DNA from: Bugula neritina
Taxonomy: Eukaryota > Bryozoa > Gymnolaemata > Cheilostomatida > Bugulidae
Direction: 5' to 3'
Length of the DNA: 64,000 nt
NCBI GenBank assembly: GCA_964035545.1
Contig: OZ037767.1
Span: forward strand, 26,149,628-26,213,627
The notes beneath the pieces are model-generated. The model searched no databases. It was not told the origin of the DNA and saw nothing but the letters and a program-made list of their open reading frames with translations. Of the stretch, positions 12,306 through 27,006 are shown one piece after another (positions within the stretch are counted from its first letter, which is position 1; every line of letters begins with the position of its first letter). The position numbers and the translations under genes were made by a program.

Positions 12306-15303
12306 GTAGACAGTGGTTTATTTTGAATAGCAATTGTTGTTAACCCGCATTTACTTCATAAACAGTTCACCATTTATAAAATTTTGAAGCACAGTTGTGC
12401 AGAAATATTTGACTTATAATAGGTTTTTATGCAAATATTTTAATTTGAGTTTAAAGATGGTGGTAGTGTTATCTTAATTATTCATGTCACACCTGTTTGG
12501 ATAAATCTTAATTCTAATCCCACTTACTTTATCCAGTTTCTCTTTTCTAAATTAAGCTTTAAATCATGTTTTCTAAACTTATTTTTTCCTAATTTGCTGA
12601 ACAAATGAACCTTGTTGTTACATAATTGGATAAGATAGAAAACTTCTTTTAATCAATGAAATAGGAAAATTATCACAAAGCATCTTACATAAAATTACTT
12701 GTTGTTTCAGTCAGAGCCCAACATTGCGCAGCCATGGTACTAATCCTAGGAGGACAGAGAGTTGAAAGACACGTGTTTCAACACAAAGGCCACATTGTCG
12801 AACACCCCTCAACGCAGAAAAAGTTAGAAGTAAGTTAGCATGTCTTACTTTGCTGTACAATTATATCTTCGCCAAGTTTTAAGCTATAGATTGCAGGCCG
12901 TAAGCTACTTTATTAAATTAATAATCATCTATAAACTATCACAATGTTGAAAAACATAGTTGAGTTGTTTTGCTTAAGAAACACTGACTAATTGCCCAAA
13001 CCATGAGCCTAATGAAAAGTAAAGTTCTAAAGCTAGGTGAAGCAAAATAATTTTCTAGTATAATATTCAATGAATTTAACATGTAACTGACATATAAAGA
13101 CGTTTAACAACTTAAAAGAAAATGCAGCATAACACACTGCAGCAAGCTTTCCTGCTTTACTCTAGTTTTTTAAATGCACTACTAAATTTCAAAACAAAAA
13201 TGACCCGAAACCACAGAATGTGTTTTTTATTTATCGTAAAACTGTATTTAGATATTGAAATCATATAATTTGCTCATGGATTTCACAGAGAGCGAATGCA
13301 GGATACAAAGACTTACCAGAAACTGTAATTGAACATAATGTTCTGTACGCTACTCAAGAGGAGTTTGTGGTGATTGATGAAGCATCTAGAGGTACTATAA
13401 CTTTACATTTTTATAATATATTAATAGTATCAAAACTGTTACATAGTAAATACTGATGGTAAAATGTCTGTTAGTTGAGTTAAGTGTCAGTAGTCAACAC
13501 AAGTTTATATTTATTTTGCTTATTCATTATTCTTTTATTCCTTGCAAAAATATTCTGTATGCTATGTGGGTATTTCAGAAAAAAATTAGAGTTTATGTGT
13601 TGCTGTGAACAGTTTGAAACAAATTCAAAGGTAAGCCACGAATAAAAATTATTGCATGGCAAAAGCTTTTAGCTTTTAAGCCAGATCAGTGACCAAACTT
13701 GTGTTGCGGCAGCCAAGAATATCATGTTATGAAGGTCAGCAATAACTAGTATTAGGTAGTGTTCTAATACCATAGGAACTTCATATCCTAATAGAAAAAC
13801 ATCAGCCTGACTGCAAAATTTATTACAAACCAATTTTAAGCATACAACTTTTATACAGTCTGTAGATGATAAATAAGATATATATGAATATTTTATTACT
13901 GAATATAGATGAGATGTGTCAGAGACATTTCAGCTTCTGGGCTTCTTTATTCAATATTTTCTGCCACAGCACTACTTTGTGCAAAGCCTATTTAAAGCTA
14001 TTTTTATACGTATTGTTTCATACAGGGTCTATACAGTACATAGCTACAGATGAGGCTACCACCTGCCATATTGTCATCCTTGTACAACCAGGTACAGTAA
14101 CTATATTCTACTCACTCAACCTGCATCTGTTATGTCATATAATCATATTTTATGCTACTTTTTAAATTATGTTTAAAACTGATTTTTTACCATAAAGTGT
14201 ATATGCTGGTAAATCAATATGGAGGGCAAATTTGTCTGGCATTGCAGAAGAGAAGATTTACATACAGACCAATGAGATGACGTCCATTTGAACCGGCTTT
14301 GTTATGTATAAACTATAGACTACATGTATCTAGAGATCAATTAGCATGTTATACTTTACTCCGTTAGATCTCAAGGTTTATGGGCTCGGCCATTTTGATG
14401 GGAAGAAGAAATCAGGTCAGCAAGAGTCTAATACTAACCAAGGAATCACTTCCATGCTGGATGCTATGGACGCTCGCTGTGGAACATCTGGCTCTGCCTC
14501 AACGTAGGTTTATTCTGCAGTCTGTAACAAATGTATATAATACTATTGTGATCACACCCAATAAAATAAATAAACATAGAAGTTATAGCATTATAAAGTT
14601 TGTATGAAACCATATTTTGCAAAGCGAAATATACATATTGCATTGCATGTATAAGCTGCTATTTTTAATATGTTTTAACAATTGTCAGATTATAATGCAT
14701 TTTTTATTTATTTTTTGAATGAAGCTAGTTAAATGAAAAAATACTTTTATATAACAGTAATTTCCTAATTATTAAATTTGCAACTCAGCAGCTAAAATGT
14801 AGCGCAATACACCTATAAGCAAATACCACAGCTTAAACACCCACTAAGCATACCTAAGCGTCAAGTAAACCATTATGGAATTTAATTTTGACAGTCTTTA
14901 CTAGACAATTTCAGTCAATAACAGTCTAAAGGTGCATTTATAATACCTATAGGTTTTGTAGTCAAAATTCAATTTCAAGTGAAGGTATAAACGCACCTTT
15001 AGTTATTAATGTTTCTTGAATTTTAAATTCAGTAGCCTGTGAATTATGTTAAGCATGAACTGTTAATGTAGCATATGAGATACCTGACTGTATGTAAGTA
15101 GGCATAGTTTTTATGTTCTGTAGCTATGATCTTTATATGTTTGGTGGATTTGCTGATCCATGTGGAACATCTGCTAAAGTGTCTAAAGAGCTTTTAGGTA
15201 ACTGTATAAATCTATCAAACTTGTATGTGCATTGTACCTGCAGTACATTTTTGAAGAACTATAATAAAGTTTAGAGGACAGACAACATTCTCTGATCTAA
15301 ATA

Positions 15304-15558
<255 letters not shown>

Positions 15559-16039
15559 GTGACGTGTGGCATTTTTCTGTGTGCATTTATTTGTATTACA
15601 ACATTACCTAAATAATACATATTATATTTTTGGCTACTAATTTGAAGGTATTGAGTGATATTTTATGGTTTATTGGCTAGCAAGCTTACAGGCAGAGCAG
15701 TTGTTTGCCTTGAAATATTGCTAGTCTACAAAAATATTTTCTTTTCAATTCTTATTTGTTATCATTAGCTTTTTTCTATAAAATAATTTGGATTAATATT
15801 ATATGGTTTATAATGCATTATATTTACACTTAAATGTGCTGTTTATATTACTATTTTTGAATTATTATTCAATGTAGAAGCAATACATAATGCACCTCAG
15901 CAATTCAATATTAAAGTCAAAATGATTGATGATAAGAACACTTATATTGAGTATGGAGTGCCCTATCCACGATGGCGAGGAGCAGGTAATTCCTACAGAA
16001 CATGTTAACTTTTCAGGCTGCATGCAACGCCGCTATGCG

Positions 16040-16465
<426 letters not shown>

Positions 16466-16524
16466 CGCCAATGCTCATGTAAAGCAGATAGCATTGTATT
16501 GCATTTCTATTATTCTTTGAATTA

Positions 16525-16526
<2 letters not shown>

Positions 16527-16613
<87 letters not shown>
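16527..16613. repeat. (AT)n microsatellite
   Basis: Uninterrupted TA dinucleotides for about 80 bases in intron 6 of NTAN1 copy 1. Confidence 0.95.
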
Positions 16614-16617
<4 letters not shown>

Positions 16618-19507
16618 CTACTCACAGCATAAATATAATGTAAAAGCCACTATTGGTTTACGTATAAAAAGCATATAATATAAGCATTGTATTCATAACA
16701 TCTACATGTATACTCCGATACTGTAGCTGTCAAGTTTGAGCCGGATACCTCAAGCTTTTCCATTTTACGAGTCAAAGTTACAGCAACTGGAAAAGGGCCG
16801 ATTCAGCCATGTAAAATGGCTTGACTTTTCACGGACGTTGGAACGGTAAGTGAATGCATATAATCCATAGCTCTTATTGTATGAGATATCATTTTAAAGT
16901 TGAAGTAATTATAAGATGGTAGTTAGTTGTATTATTTCTAAAGTTCAGGTCATTTAAAGCATATTATAAGCTAAATAACATATTGTCTTCAAATGAGCAA
17001 GTTTAACTATGTAGAATTAACTAGGCAAATTGCCTTGTAGAGTTCGTTTGAGCCTTTTATATAGATACTTTATAAACAGAGAAGAAAAAAGTTTGGTCAG
17101 AGACCTAAAGCTATGTCTTGCATTGATGTTAAGTGGTATGAAACTCATATCTTTAAATTTTTAAATCTAAAGGGCGTCTTTTTTTACATTTATGTAGATT
17201 CAAAATGGTTACGATAATGATAACAAACTAATGATAATGCGTGCCTTTGGAGTTACGTACCCAGTAGATGAGACCCAGATAGTGCAATCAGACGAGTGGA
17301 TACGCAATGTAAGACTTTACACTCTTTATAGCATTGCCAATTATTGCAACTGGACATAATTGTTAAAATAATATTTTATTAAATTGTGTAATTTTTATTC
17401 ACTATTATGCATGAATAGTGACTTTTTACATGAAATTTGAGTATAAAGGGCAGTGTTAAAATAGCTAAAGTAGCAAAATGGCTTAGGAATTTTTAAAGAT
17501 TTATCCTTTAAAGTAGCAAATAATCAGCTAGATAAACTTAAAATCAATTTATAAAAACATAAAATATTTAATGTGCTTAACGTTTATTTAAATAAACAGC
17601 AATGAGTATTTTGTACTTAATTATAAACATGGATATACCTAAGAATTTCTCCTAGTTAAAAATTTAAAATTTTACTAGTTATTGCAGCGTATAAATTACT
17701 AGTGGTTGCAGTTTGTAAGTTACTAGAAGCAATAAACAATTTTGTAGAACATGTCTTCAAGCCCCCCTCAGGAACGAGCAGACTTTGAAAAAGCTACCCG
17801 AGAAGGCCTCGCTTTCCTTCTAAAGTATGAGGACCCCTTAACTGAGTTCTTCAACAGCCAATCAATGTACTTTACGCTAAAGGCTGATGGCACATGGGAG
17901 GAGACAACTGCTCCTTCAACTGCTTCCAGGTATGTAAGATGTCAGAAGAGTTGTGACTTTGTATACGTGTTGCCATGGATACTCAACCTAGTAGATAATA
18001 CTGTATTAGCATATACATTCAGCATTTGTTTCAGCTCTCAGTGGAACAACAAAAACATTCAGCAGTGATCTGAACCATTTTATTGTGTATTCAGCATTAT
18101 TTAAAATTATTTCCTAACTCACCAGGGGTTTTCTCTTTTTTCTACGTTAGGACCCCCTCAGCATGATGGTTGATGTTTGTAAATTGAAATTACAATGCAC
18201 TACAAAGTAGAAGATTGCTTTGTTTATTAATGAATTTACGTAGTAAGTGTATAATACTGATTAGAACACAGTAATGAGCCAATAATTGAAGAGAATAAAA
18301 TGTTGTCTTTTAATTACTTGAGCCACGTGCTTTGATTCCATAGTAGCAAAGCCTATATCAGATCGTAGCATTTCAGAATATATTGCGTATGTATTTTAAT
18401 GTGAAATATAATATAGTATGATGTCAACATAAAAAACTCTTGTTGATTGTTAAAGTCTCGATTCCTGGTAGAAAAAAAGTATTTAAGCACTCTAAGGACT
18501 TGTTTCCACTGTGACACAGAAGTAACTATGACTAAATGCTGTTGCTTACATTACCAATGGCCTTTACTAACATTTAAACCACTAACTAGGATTTAATTTT
18601 GATTGATGTTTATAGCGTTTTTCTACAGAAAAAGAAAGATGGGAAGAGACTAAAATTTAGAAGGTAAACTCTGGAGCACTTCTTTGACCTTTTTTTGAAC
18701 TTATAAAATTATTTTGTGTGTTTTTGAAATTTAGTTGTGACTTATGAATTTTGTATGCGTACAAAATTGTATCACTTACTATTATTCTTTTGTTATAAAT
18801 TTTTTGCTATTCACCAAATATAATTTGATATGTTACATCAATTTTTATAATATCAGTGTGAAAATTATTGGTTTTGCAATATTTAATACAAATAAAAATA
18901 ATTTCTTTTGAATATATGGGTTGAATCCACTTGGATTGTTTGTTGTTAAAAGATTTATTGCAAATTACTTTCCTTGTATAATAAGACGACTCCTATGTCA
19001 TCAAATGTCACATAATATATAAAAATATGTTTGGGTACATTTCACTGTTATATTAAATTAGAAATTGCATGGAACAATATTGTTATTTCAAATTAACTAT
19101 AGTAATTGCAGTATCGACCCTGCAGCAATTGTATAAGTAACATCAATAAAGTGACCCCTCATGACCTTGTGCGTGTATATGGCAATTTAAGCTAATAAGC
19201 AAAATATTATAGTTCCATTTGATAGATAAAAGTTTAGTCATATTCAACTTATAGCTGAGTCATTTAAGTTCAAAGTTTAAACTTTAAAGTCCTATCAGTG
19301 ATTAGACTGTGCAGTGTATCAGCTATAAATAGCATGCAATGAAGGATAGCTATAAGTTTTATAGTAGCAGTAAAGTCAAAGCCAACCCGGAAACGTCATT
19401 TCCAAGCGATCGGAAATCCCAAATCATTTCAGCACATATTCGCAGAAAATTCATTATACAACAAAATTGTTTAGGCATCCAGCCTTAAAACAGCATGTAG
19501 ATGAAAA

Positions 19508-19567
<60 letters not shown>
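19508..19567. repeat. (AT)n microsatellite
   Basis: Pure AT run ending directly at the left tip of the inverted-repeat element that starts at 19568, as is common where elements insert into TA-rich sites. Confidence 0.95.
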
Positions 19568-19570
<3 letters not shown>

Positions 19571-20524
19571 GAAACCTGGGTGATATGGACCATGCATGTT
19601 TTGCAGTATCCAAGGTTACCAGAAAGTTGAAAAGTGTCTTATTGTTTGGAGATAGGAATGTCTAACTTCTTGTCTACATGTTTTAAACTTGTCTCTTTGT
19701 CTTAGAAAATAAACACACATTTTCTCTTTTTGCTCATTTTCTTATAATTTTTCGCAACTTTTGTGGATCAATTTTCATTGAAAAAAATTACCTGAAGTAA
19801 GGAGCTTGTATCTGCAGATATTGTGTGGAAGGTATGTATAAATACCCAAATAGTATATACAATACTTGTCCACTCTCTGTCTGTAGGAATTCAAAATTTT
19901 TGGTGACATGATTTTTGGGTGATATGGACCGCCACATGGGGGGGGGGGGGTGATATGGACCGTGGACCATATCACTCGGCAAATTGAATTTTTCTATTCA
20001 TCTACTTGTTTGGAGAAAAACAATACTATTTCTCAAGTATTTCAAACAATGCTGAGGCATTAAACCCCTAAACAATGACTAGACAACATTATCACCAGTT
20101 GCTGTAGAATGTGTACTTGAAATATTCATGTTCATGCAATGTATTTTAGATGCCAAGATATTGTTCCAACAATATTTGAAATGCTTAGAGTGAGGAGGCA
20201 CTAACAGAAGCCGTTACTCACTTATTCTATATCTGTTGTTTTATATTACTTTTTTTATTATAGCAAAATACATTTTCAACACAAACAAGCTGATTTTATG
20301 TGACGGAGTCTGTGGTGGCCCATATAACCCGGAATTTCAAAAAATCTCCAGGTGATATGGTCCACCAATTTTCAATTATAGCTCAGTTAAGCATTTGTAT
20401 AGGAGCTTCAAATTATGTTTGTATGTCAGTAGAGATAGCACCCACATGTTGAAATACTAATTTTCAATCGACCATAGTCAGTATGGGCTGTGGGCTTAAG
20501 TGGCCCATATCACCCAGGTTTCCC
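19568..20524. mobile_element. Non-autonomous inverted-repeat DNA element (about 0.96 kb)
   Basis: The left tip GGGAAACCTGGGTGATATGG is matched in inverted orientation at the right tip, 20503-20524. The core motif GGTGATATGG(A/T)CC recurs inside in both orientations: direct near 19919, 19949 and 20352, inverted near 19965 and 20314 (partial). A run of 12 G lies near 19938. There is no coding capacity. Terminal plus subterminal repeats of one motif suggest transposase-binding sites of a MITE-like element. A target duplication could not be settled because the left flank is an AT repeat. Confidence 0.7.
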
Positions 20525-21044
20525 TTAAGAATATTTTAATACTGCATAAGTGAAGTTTGTCAAAGATTTTTGAGTTAAGTCAAGTTATAGGGTGGCCTAT
20601 ATAGTAAGTCATTTAGACAGAACAGTTTGGGGAAGAATTTGCAATTGATACAAGAGCTAGTATTAGAAGTCAAGTTTGCAAACTGGGGAGATTGCGTTAT
20701 TATATTTTAAAAACTTGTCCTTATACTTTTATATAAAAACTTGTGAATCGTGTTGTACAAATATTTTAAGTCTTTCAAATAGATCTTTGCCACTTGTTAT
20801 TACGTATATGCTAATAGCAATAATTAAAATTCTGTCTTTGATGTAAGTTTATTAAACATGAATTACCTCATAAACGGTGAGAGTTTGACATGCAAGATAA
20901 AACTCTCTGACAGCTCCCATTGTCATCTCACATCTTGGTTTTTAAGTGGAGATATAAACGAAGTTGTAGTTAATTATTATTTTTGAATTTTAAAGTCGGT
21001 AGCCATATAAATTCTGTCAAACATAAACCGTATTTGTTATTGTG

Positions 21045-21049
21045 TGTGA

Positions 21050-21128
<79 letters not shown>

Positions 21129-21141
21129 TGTGTGTGTGTGT
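21045..21141. repeat. (GTGC)n microsatellite
   Basis: About 18 copies of GTGC/TGCG flanked by GT repeats. It lies near the left edge of the first duplicated NTAN1 3' module; a shorter related tract is at 25978-26030 at the matching place in the next module. Confidence 0.95.
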
Positions 21142-21812
21142 AGCAGATCACATCTTTTCACTTTATATTGCACTACATTCTGTTGAAATAACAATATTTG
21201 CGAGAGCAAAAGTATTGCTTAACTTATCTATAATATTGATGTTGTATAACTACCCACTGCATTAAACATAATTTAAAAGCCACTATCAGTGCATGCACAA
21301 ACAGCATGTGTTTACTGTATTCGTAGCATTTACATAAATGTAAGATTTATAAGTGCAGTGGGCGTATTCTTGCAGCACTTTGCTGTATGGAAAAACTATC
21401 TGTAAGCAATTTAACATGCTATTGTGTTTGCAAAATAGTGGTTTTCGATGGTTAAACAACAGGTCAGCAGTGTCAGCTATGTTATAAATAATCTAAATGC
21501 AATCTCACTGTTTCTGTAAAAAATTTAAATCTTCTCATCTGAAATGAATTTCAAGAAAATTGTCAAACCATAAATTAGCCTTGTTATTGTTAGAATTTTG
21601 GTTTTTCAGCTCACTGTTATATGAGTTTTTTAAATTATGTGGTCTGTGAAATAGACACATGCCAGTAACATCTGCTAGTGCAAGCTCGTAATTTCCCTTA
21701 TAAAATTATATGTTATCATTTCACATGCAATATATATGAGTATATTATGAGTATATTATTGCAACCAAATTTAAGCCGAATCCATAAAACAGTCATAGTC
21801 GTATCGACTGAC

Positions 21813-21814
<2 letters not shown>

Positions 21815-21901
<87 letters not shown>
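21815..21901. repeat. (GA)n microsatellite
   Basis: About 43 pure GA units within the intron-8-like part of the first duplicated NTAN1 module. The Arg-Glu and Ser-Leu reading frames across it are artefacts. Confidence 0.96.
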
Positions 21902-21905
<4 letters not shown>

Positions 21906-22193
21906 TGCATTCACCCTTAGAAAGGAAGAGCAAGGTCTACTCTTACTAATTATACATATCCACCAATCTTTATGTGGCAATTATTTTTATAATAATGTTC
22001 TTCATTTAGAATGTCATTTCTATAGCTAATTTAAAACATGTCACCAGATACTATATTTTACTTACAAGATACATAGTATATAAGGTTTATACAGAGTTTT
22101 AGAACAATCAGCATATAATTACTCCAAAAAGCAATATCCATTTCATTATCTTAGCTGACTTGGGTGAATGCAAGATCATAAGCAATTTTGTAG

Positions 22194-22936
22194 AACATGT
22201 CTTCAAGCCCTCCTCAAGAACGGATTGGCTTTGAGAAAGCTACCCGAGAAGGCCTCGCTTTCCTTCTGAAGTATGAAGACCCCTTAGCTGAATTCTTCAA
22301 ATACCAATCAATGTACTTCATGCTGAAGGCTGATGGCACATGGGAGCAAACTACTGCTCCTTAATCTGCTTCCAGGTATGTAAGAGGTCAGAAGAGTGGT
22401 GACTTTGTATACGTGTTGCCATGGATACGAAGCCGGGTAGATAATGCTTTATTAGAGCTTTTGTTTGTTCTATTTTACAAAATTATAATTTTTAGAAAAC
22501 ATTACAAATGCAAAGAAAGTGGTGATGAAGTGTAATGCCCAATTATGTAGTTTAAGTGTATGACAATTATTAAAAAACCTAAAGATCTAAATTCTAGAGT
22601 ATAAAACATGTTGTTATTTAATTACTTTATATACATAACAACATTTTAGAATACATTGTGGTATCTTAATGTGAAATATAAAATAGTGCATGTGTGTGAT
22701 ATCAAAATATAAAACTCTTGTTGGTTTTCCAACTCTCCATGCCTATGTGAAAACTTTTGATGATAAGGTATTTAAGCAGACTAAGAACTTCTTTCTATAA
22801 TGACGGAATGCTTTTTCTAACATCTTACCAATGGCCTTTTCTGAGACTCAAACCGCTATAGTTAGTATAATATATTACAATATGGTACCTAATTTTGAAT
22901 TATATTTATAGCGCTATTTTCTGCAGAACAAACTAG
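22194..22936 (+). pseudogene. Orphan NTAN1 exon 9 plus last exon (module A)
   Basis: 22194-22375 matches NTAN1 exon 9 over its whole length and keeps both the TTTTGTAG acceptor and the GTATGTAAG donor. It carries an in-frame TAA at about 22364, where the intact copies have TCA. The remnant last exon follows the CTGCAG acceptor at 22926 and ends in TAG at 22934-22936. No exons 1-8 lie upstream, so it cannot encode the enzyme. The intron-8-like sequence from about 21350 and the 3' flank to about 23540 are duplicated with it. Confidence 0.85.
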
Positions 22937-23684
22937 ATGAGAAAAGACTAAAATTTAGAAAGTAGACCCTGGAGCACTTCTTTAAGCATTTCATCAACTT
23001 ATGAAATTATGTTAAATGGATTGCATCTTATTATACTTTACTTATTACATTGTTTTTGCATGCATGTTGTAAGCATAGTATAACATTGTATTTTATTTTT
23101 ACTTTCTGGTGGGTTTGAATGTAAAACTATTATACTTTTGCCATAAATTGTTTACTATGTACCAAATACAATTTGACTTTGCAACATTTTATACAGTATA
23201 AAGGTGAAAATGTATGTTCATCAATTTCATAATATAAATAAAAAAATATAGTCATTTTATTAATATGGGAATTCAATATTAAGGAAAAGATTTCCATCTA
23301 CCTAGCTTGTTGGTGAACATGAAAGACTTATTGCAAATTATTTTTCTTGAATAGACTTTCATATATAAAAACGATTTCGTAGATGCATTTAACTTGCCAA
23401 TCTATTTCATTATTACCTTTACGGCCATTATAAAGTTTTTATTTAATTTTTAATTGTAAAAGAGCTAACTCTGTAGCATTATACATAGTATCTCTTATGA
23501 ATTTGCAAGTGTGACACCTTCAAGTTTATAAGCAAAATAGTAGCTATAAGTGTGAAATGGGTCACCGTTTAATCATAACTAAATTATAACAGGCAAACTA
23601 AGAGAAAGATAAATCCTAAATCTATGATTAAACCAGAACAAAAAGTCAATATTGTCAACCCCCATTCTACCAACGAAAGGGGGT

Positions 23685-25207
23685 GGGGTCCAATTAGACC
23701 CCAGAGGGTACGTTTCATATGCCACACAATTATTATTGTTTTGTGACAATGAAAAAGAATATGCCTTTGGGGTTCAATCGGACCCCAGTCTAAAATGTAA
23801 ATTTATCATCCCTTTTAATGCATCTATTACACGGAATTTGTTATTTTTGTGGTGAACTATCGCAAATAATAAAAGATTGGCAAGATGCACTACTGCTCAA
23901 GTCCTGTGAGCTATCCTATACATAGATAATAGGTCTGACTTTGGGATTTCAGATCTATCTGTTGCAGGAAAGGACTACTAGAACAGTCAGAATATAGTGA
24001 CACTGAATCTGTAAACCCAGGAAATCGAAAACAAGTTGATGCTAACCAGCTTCCTCTATCCAGCAATGCATCTGGTAGGAAAAGAGAAAGGCAGTAGGCT
24101 GAGGAAGAGAATGGTGGACTTGGTAGGGCTAATGACCGAGGTAGTGGCCGTGGCCGTGGCTGTGGTAAAGGTAAAGCATCCCAGCAGCCACCAGATATAC
24201 CTGCAAGACAAGATGCCGTTCAAGATGTTTATCAAACACGAAATATATAACTGTGTGGCAAAAACATCCACCAAATGTTGGAAGACATCAACCCCAAGAT
24301 ATAATCAGACAGCAACCAGGCATTAATAATGCTGCCAACTGTAGTTTACTTATTGAAGAATTTGATTTCGTTATCATAACAAATCTTGTTGTTCTAGAAA
24401 CCAATTAAGAAACCAGGCGCTATATCACAGAATGAAACAATGTCAATCCAGCACAACCAAAAGTGTGGAAAGTTGTTGATGCCACTAAAATGAAAGCTTT
24501 CATTGTGCTTTGTCTTCTAGTACATAGATCTAACCACGAGCCAGTCGGTTCATTGTGGTCAAAGAAGAAAGGAAGGCCCATTTTTACAGCAACTATGTCC
24601 TGGACCAGATTCACTGATATATCCTGAAATACCTCAGGTTTGATAATCAAGCAACTCGTGTTAAAAGGAAAGCAACTGACAACTTGGCTCCATTCCGTGA
24701 CTTTTAGAATTTGTTTTAGGCACAACTTCCTAAGTTCTACACACCTGGAACTGACCTTTTTATTGTAATCATGTTTGTTTGTGATGTGCCCTAATTGAAA
24801 ATGTTCTTTTCGATCATTCAACAACTATTGAATCAATTCACAGATATTGTATTTGTGGTGCAAACATACTCCAGCCAAGAAACCTTGTAAATAATATAAG
24901 TTCTGTGTTCAGAATTGCTTATTTTTTGCTTGCACTTAGTTTCTAACATTTATACTCTGTACAATTCTATTGGAGTTGCTGTTAATTTAGTTACAAAAAA
25001 TGAACAAAATATCTGAAACTGTGCTTATTTTATTCTATTTATGGCTTATATAGTTAGAATAAAACAGCTGGTAATAATGAGCAATTTATATGGCATAGCT
25101 TTTCCTTTTAATTACTAATAAAATAAGCACGAACTAAAAATGTTGGTTGTTATTAATATTCATTTAAAAAATTCACATATTGTAATTGGAGTCCAAATGA
25201 ACTCCAG
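23685..25207 (+). mobile_element. Decayed piggyBac-like transposon
   Basis: Conceptual translation of about 24253-24780, interrupted by several stops and frame changes, gives stretches typical of the piggyBac transposase (DDE_Tnp_1_7) core: GSLWSKKKGRPIF, TMSWTRF, LRFDNQATR and FYTPGTDLFIV. Upstream at 24130-24180 is a Gly-Arg-rich stretch (RGSGRGRGCGKGK), as found at the N-terminus of some relatives. Palindromic words GGGGTCCAATTAGACCCC (23685-23702) and a close copy (23769-23786) on the left, and GGAGTCCAAATGAACTCC near 25188-25205 on the right, look like subterminal repeats. Exact ends and target duplication were not resolved. The catalytic region is broken, so it is inactive. Confidence 0.7.
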
Positions 25208-25257
25208 TTAGTAAAATTTGCATGTAAAATATGTCAGTAAGAGCAGGGTTCATTTTT

Positions 25258-26913
25258 AGTCATTATACATTACTAGTAGGACTCTATATGTAGAAATTGA
25301 AATTTACAAAGATCAGTGTTGGATTAGTTGGTTATAAAATTTTAAAATTGTCTTCATCGCTTAAAGTTAGCGCATTTGATAGAGTTCAAGCTTATATAAA
25401 GATTTTTAAACTATTTTTTGTTAATATAAACTGGTCAGGATTTTTTGTTAATAGAAACTAATAGTAATTAATATTTTATATTTTACAAACTTGACTGTAT
25501 CTAAAGTTTTCCCTCAGTTGAATGCTTAAAATGTGACTAGTGATGGCAATGCAAGTTACTATTAATAAAAAATGTGAGAATTATAAGCAGTATAGGCGTA
25601 CTCTTGCGCAGCACTTTGCTGTAAGAAATTTAAACTATCTGTAAGCAATTTAACATGCTATTGTGTCTGCAAAATAGTGGTTTTAGCTGGTTAAAAAACA
25701 GGTCAGCAATGTCAGCTATGTTATAAACAAACGAAATGCAATGTCGCTGTCTCTGTAAAAAATTTAAATATATTATCCTCTGAAATAAATCAAATATCAA
25801 GAAAATTGTCAAAACCATAGATTAGCCTTGTTGTTTTTAGAATTTTAGATTATCAGCGAACTGTTTTATTCGTTTTTAAATTATATAGACTGTGAAATTT
25901 TACATTATAGCCACATGCAAGTAACATCTGCTAGTCAAGGCTATAGTTTTCCTTATAACATTATATGTTACCTTTTGCGTGCGTGCGTGCGTGCCTGTAT
26001 GTGTGTGCGTATGTGTGTGTGTGTGTGTAAAGCTGATCGAATTTTCTGACTTTATATTGCACTACATCATGTAGAAATAACAATATTTGCAAGATCAAAA
26101 TTATTGTTTAAATTATCTATAGGCTATATTGATGTTGTACTACCCACTGCATTAAACATACTGGTGCATGCACAAACAGCATGCTACACTGCATTCATAG
26201 CATCTACATAAATGTAATATCTAAAAGTGCAGTGGGCGTACTCTTCGGCAACACTTTGCTGTAAGGAAAAACTATCTGTCAGCAATTTAAAATGCTATTG
26301 TGTCTGCAAAATAATAGTTTTAGCTGGTTAAAAAACAGGTCAGCAATGTCAGCTGTCTTATAAATAGCCTAAAAGCCATGTTGCTGTCTCTGTAAAAAAT
26401 TTAAATATTCTAATCTGAAATTAATCAAATTTCAAGACAAATGTCAAACCATAAATTAGCCTTGTTATTTTGAAAATTGTAGTCAACCAGTGAACTGTGA
26501 TATGCGTTTTTTAAATTATATGGCCTGTGAAATTCTACATCATAAACACATGCAAGTAACATCTGCTGGTGCAAGCTTGCGGTTTCTTTATAACATTATA
26601 TGTTACTGTTTTACAAAAGATATATTATTGCATTCAGCCTTAGAAAGAAAGAGTGAGGTATGCTCTTACTAATTTAACATATCCACCAATCTTCATGTGG
26701 CTATATTTTCACAATAATGTTCTTTATTTACAATGTCAGTTTTATAGCTAATTTCAAACATGTCACTAGATATTGTACTTCACTTACATAATAGGTGGTA
26801 TAAGGTTTCTACAGAACTTTAGAACAAGACGCATATATTCACACTAAAATGCAATATCTATTGAATTATCTTAGCCGACTTTGGTGAATGCAAGATCATA
26901 AGCAATCTTGTAG
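25258..26913. repeat. Duplicated NTAN1 intron-8 sequence (module B, partly doubled)
   Basis: The sequence from 25258 follows intron 8 of NTAN1 copy 2 (from about 38135). The block beginning AGTGCAGTGGGCGTACTC occurs near 25592 and again near 26225, so part of the intron is present twice before exon 9. No genes are present. Confidence 0.75.
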
Positions 26914-27006
26914 AACATGTCTTCAAGCCCTCCTCAAGAACGAGAAGACTTTGAGAAAGCTACCCGAGAAGGCCTCGCTTTCCTTCTGAAGTATGAGGAC
27001 CCCTTA
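26914..27006 (+). pseudogene. Orphan NTAN1 exon 9, 5' half, cut by transposon (module B)
   Basis: It matches NTAN1 exon 9 from its acceptor to the codons for EDPL and then stops abruptly at the left tip of the 5.19-kb transposon. The exon resumes at 32197. TTA is duplicated at both borders. Confidence 0.9.

Larger units (their letters stand above)
18654..21200. other. 3' flank of NTAN1 copy 1 and spacer
   Basis: The first few hundred bases are the NTAN1 3' flank, similar to segments after 22936 and 55924; AATAAA-like words lie near 18890. The remainder holds an (AT)n run and an inverted-repeat element (listed separately). No gene was recognised. Confidence 0.55.

Noticed and set aside
21678-21980. 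Arg-Glu and Ser-Leu repeat frames
   Set aside because: They are translations of the (GA)n tract in a non-coding duplicated intron.
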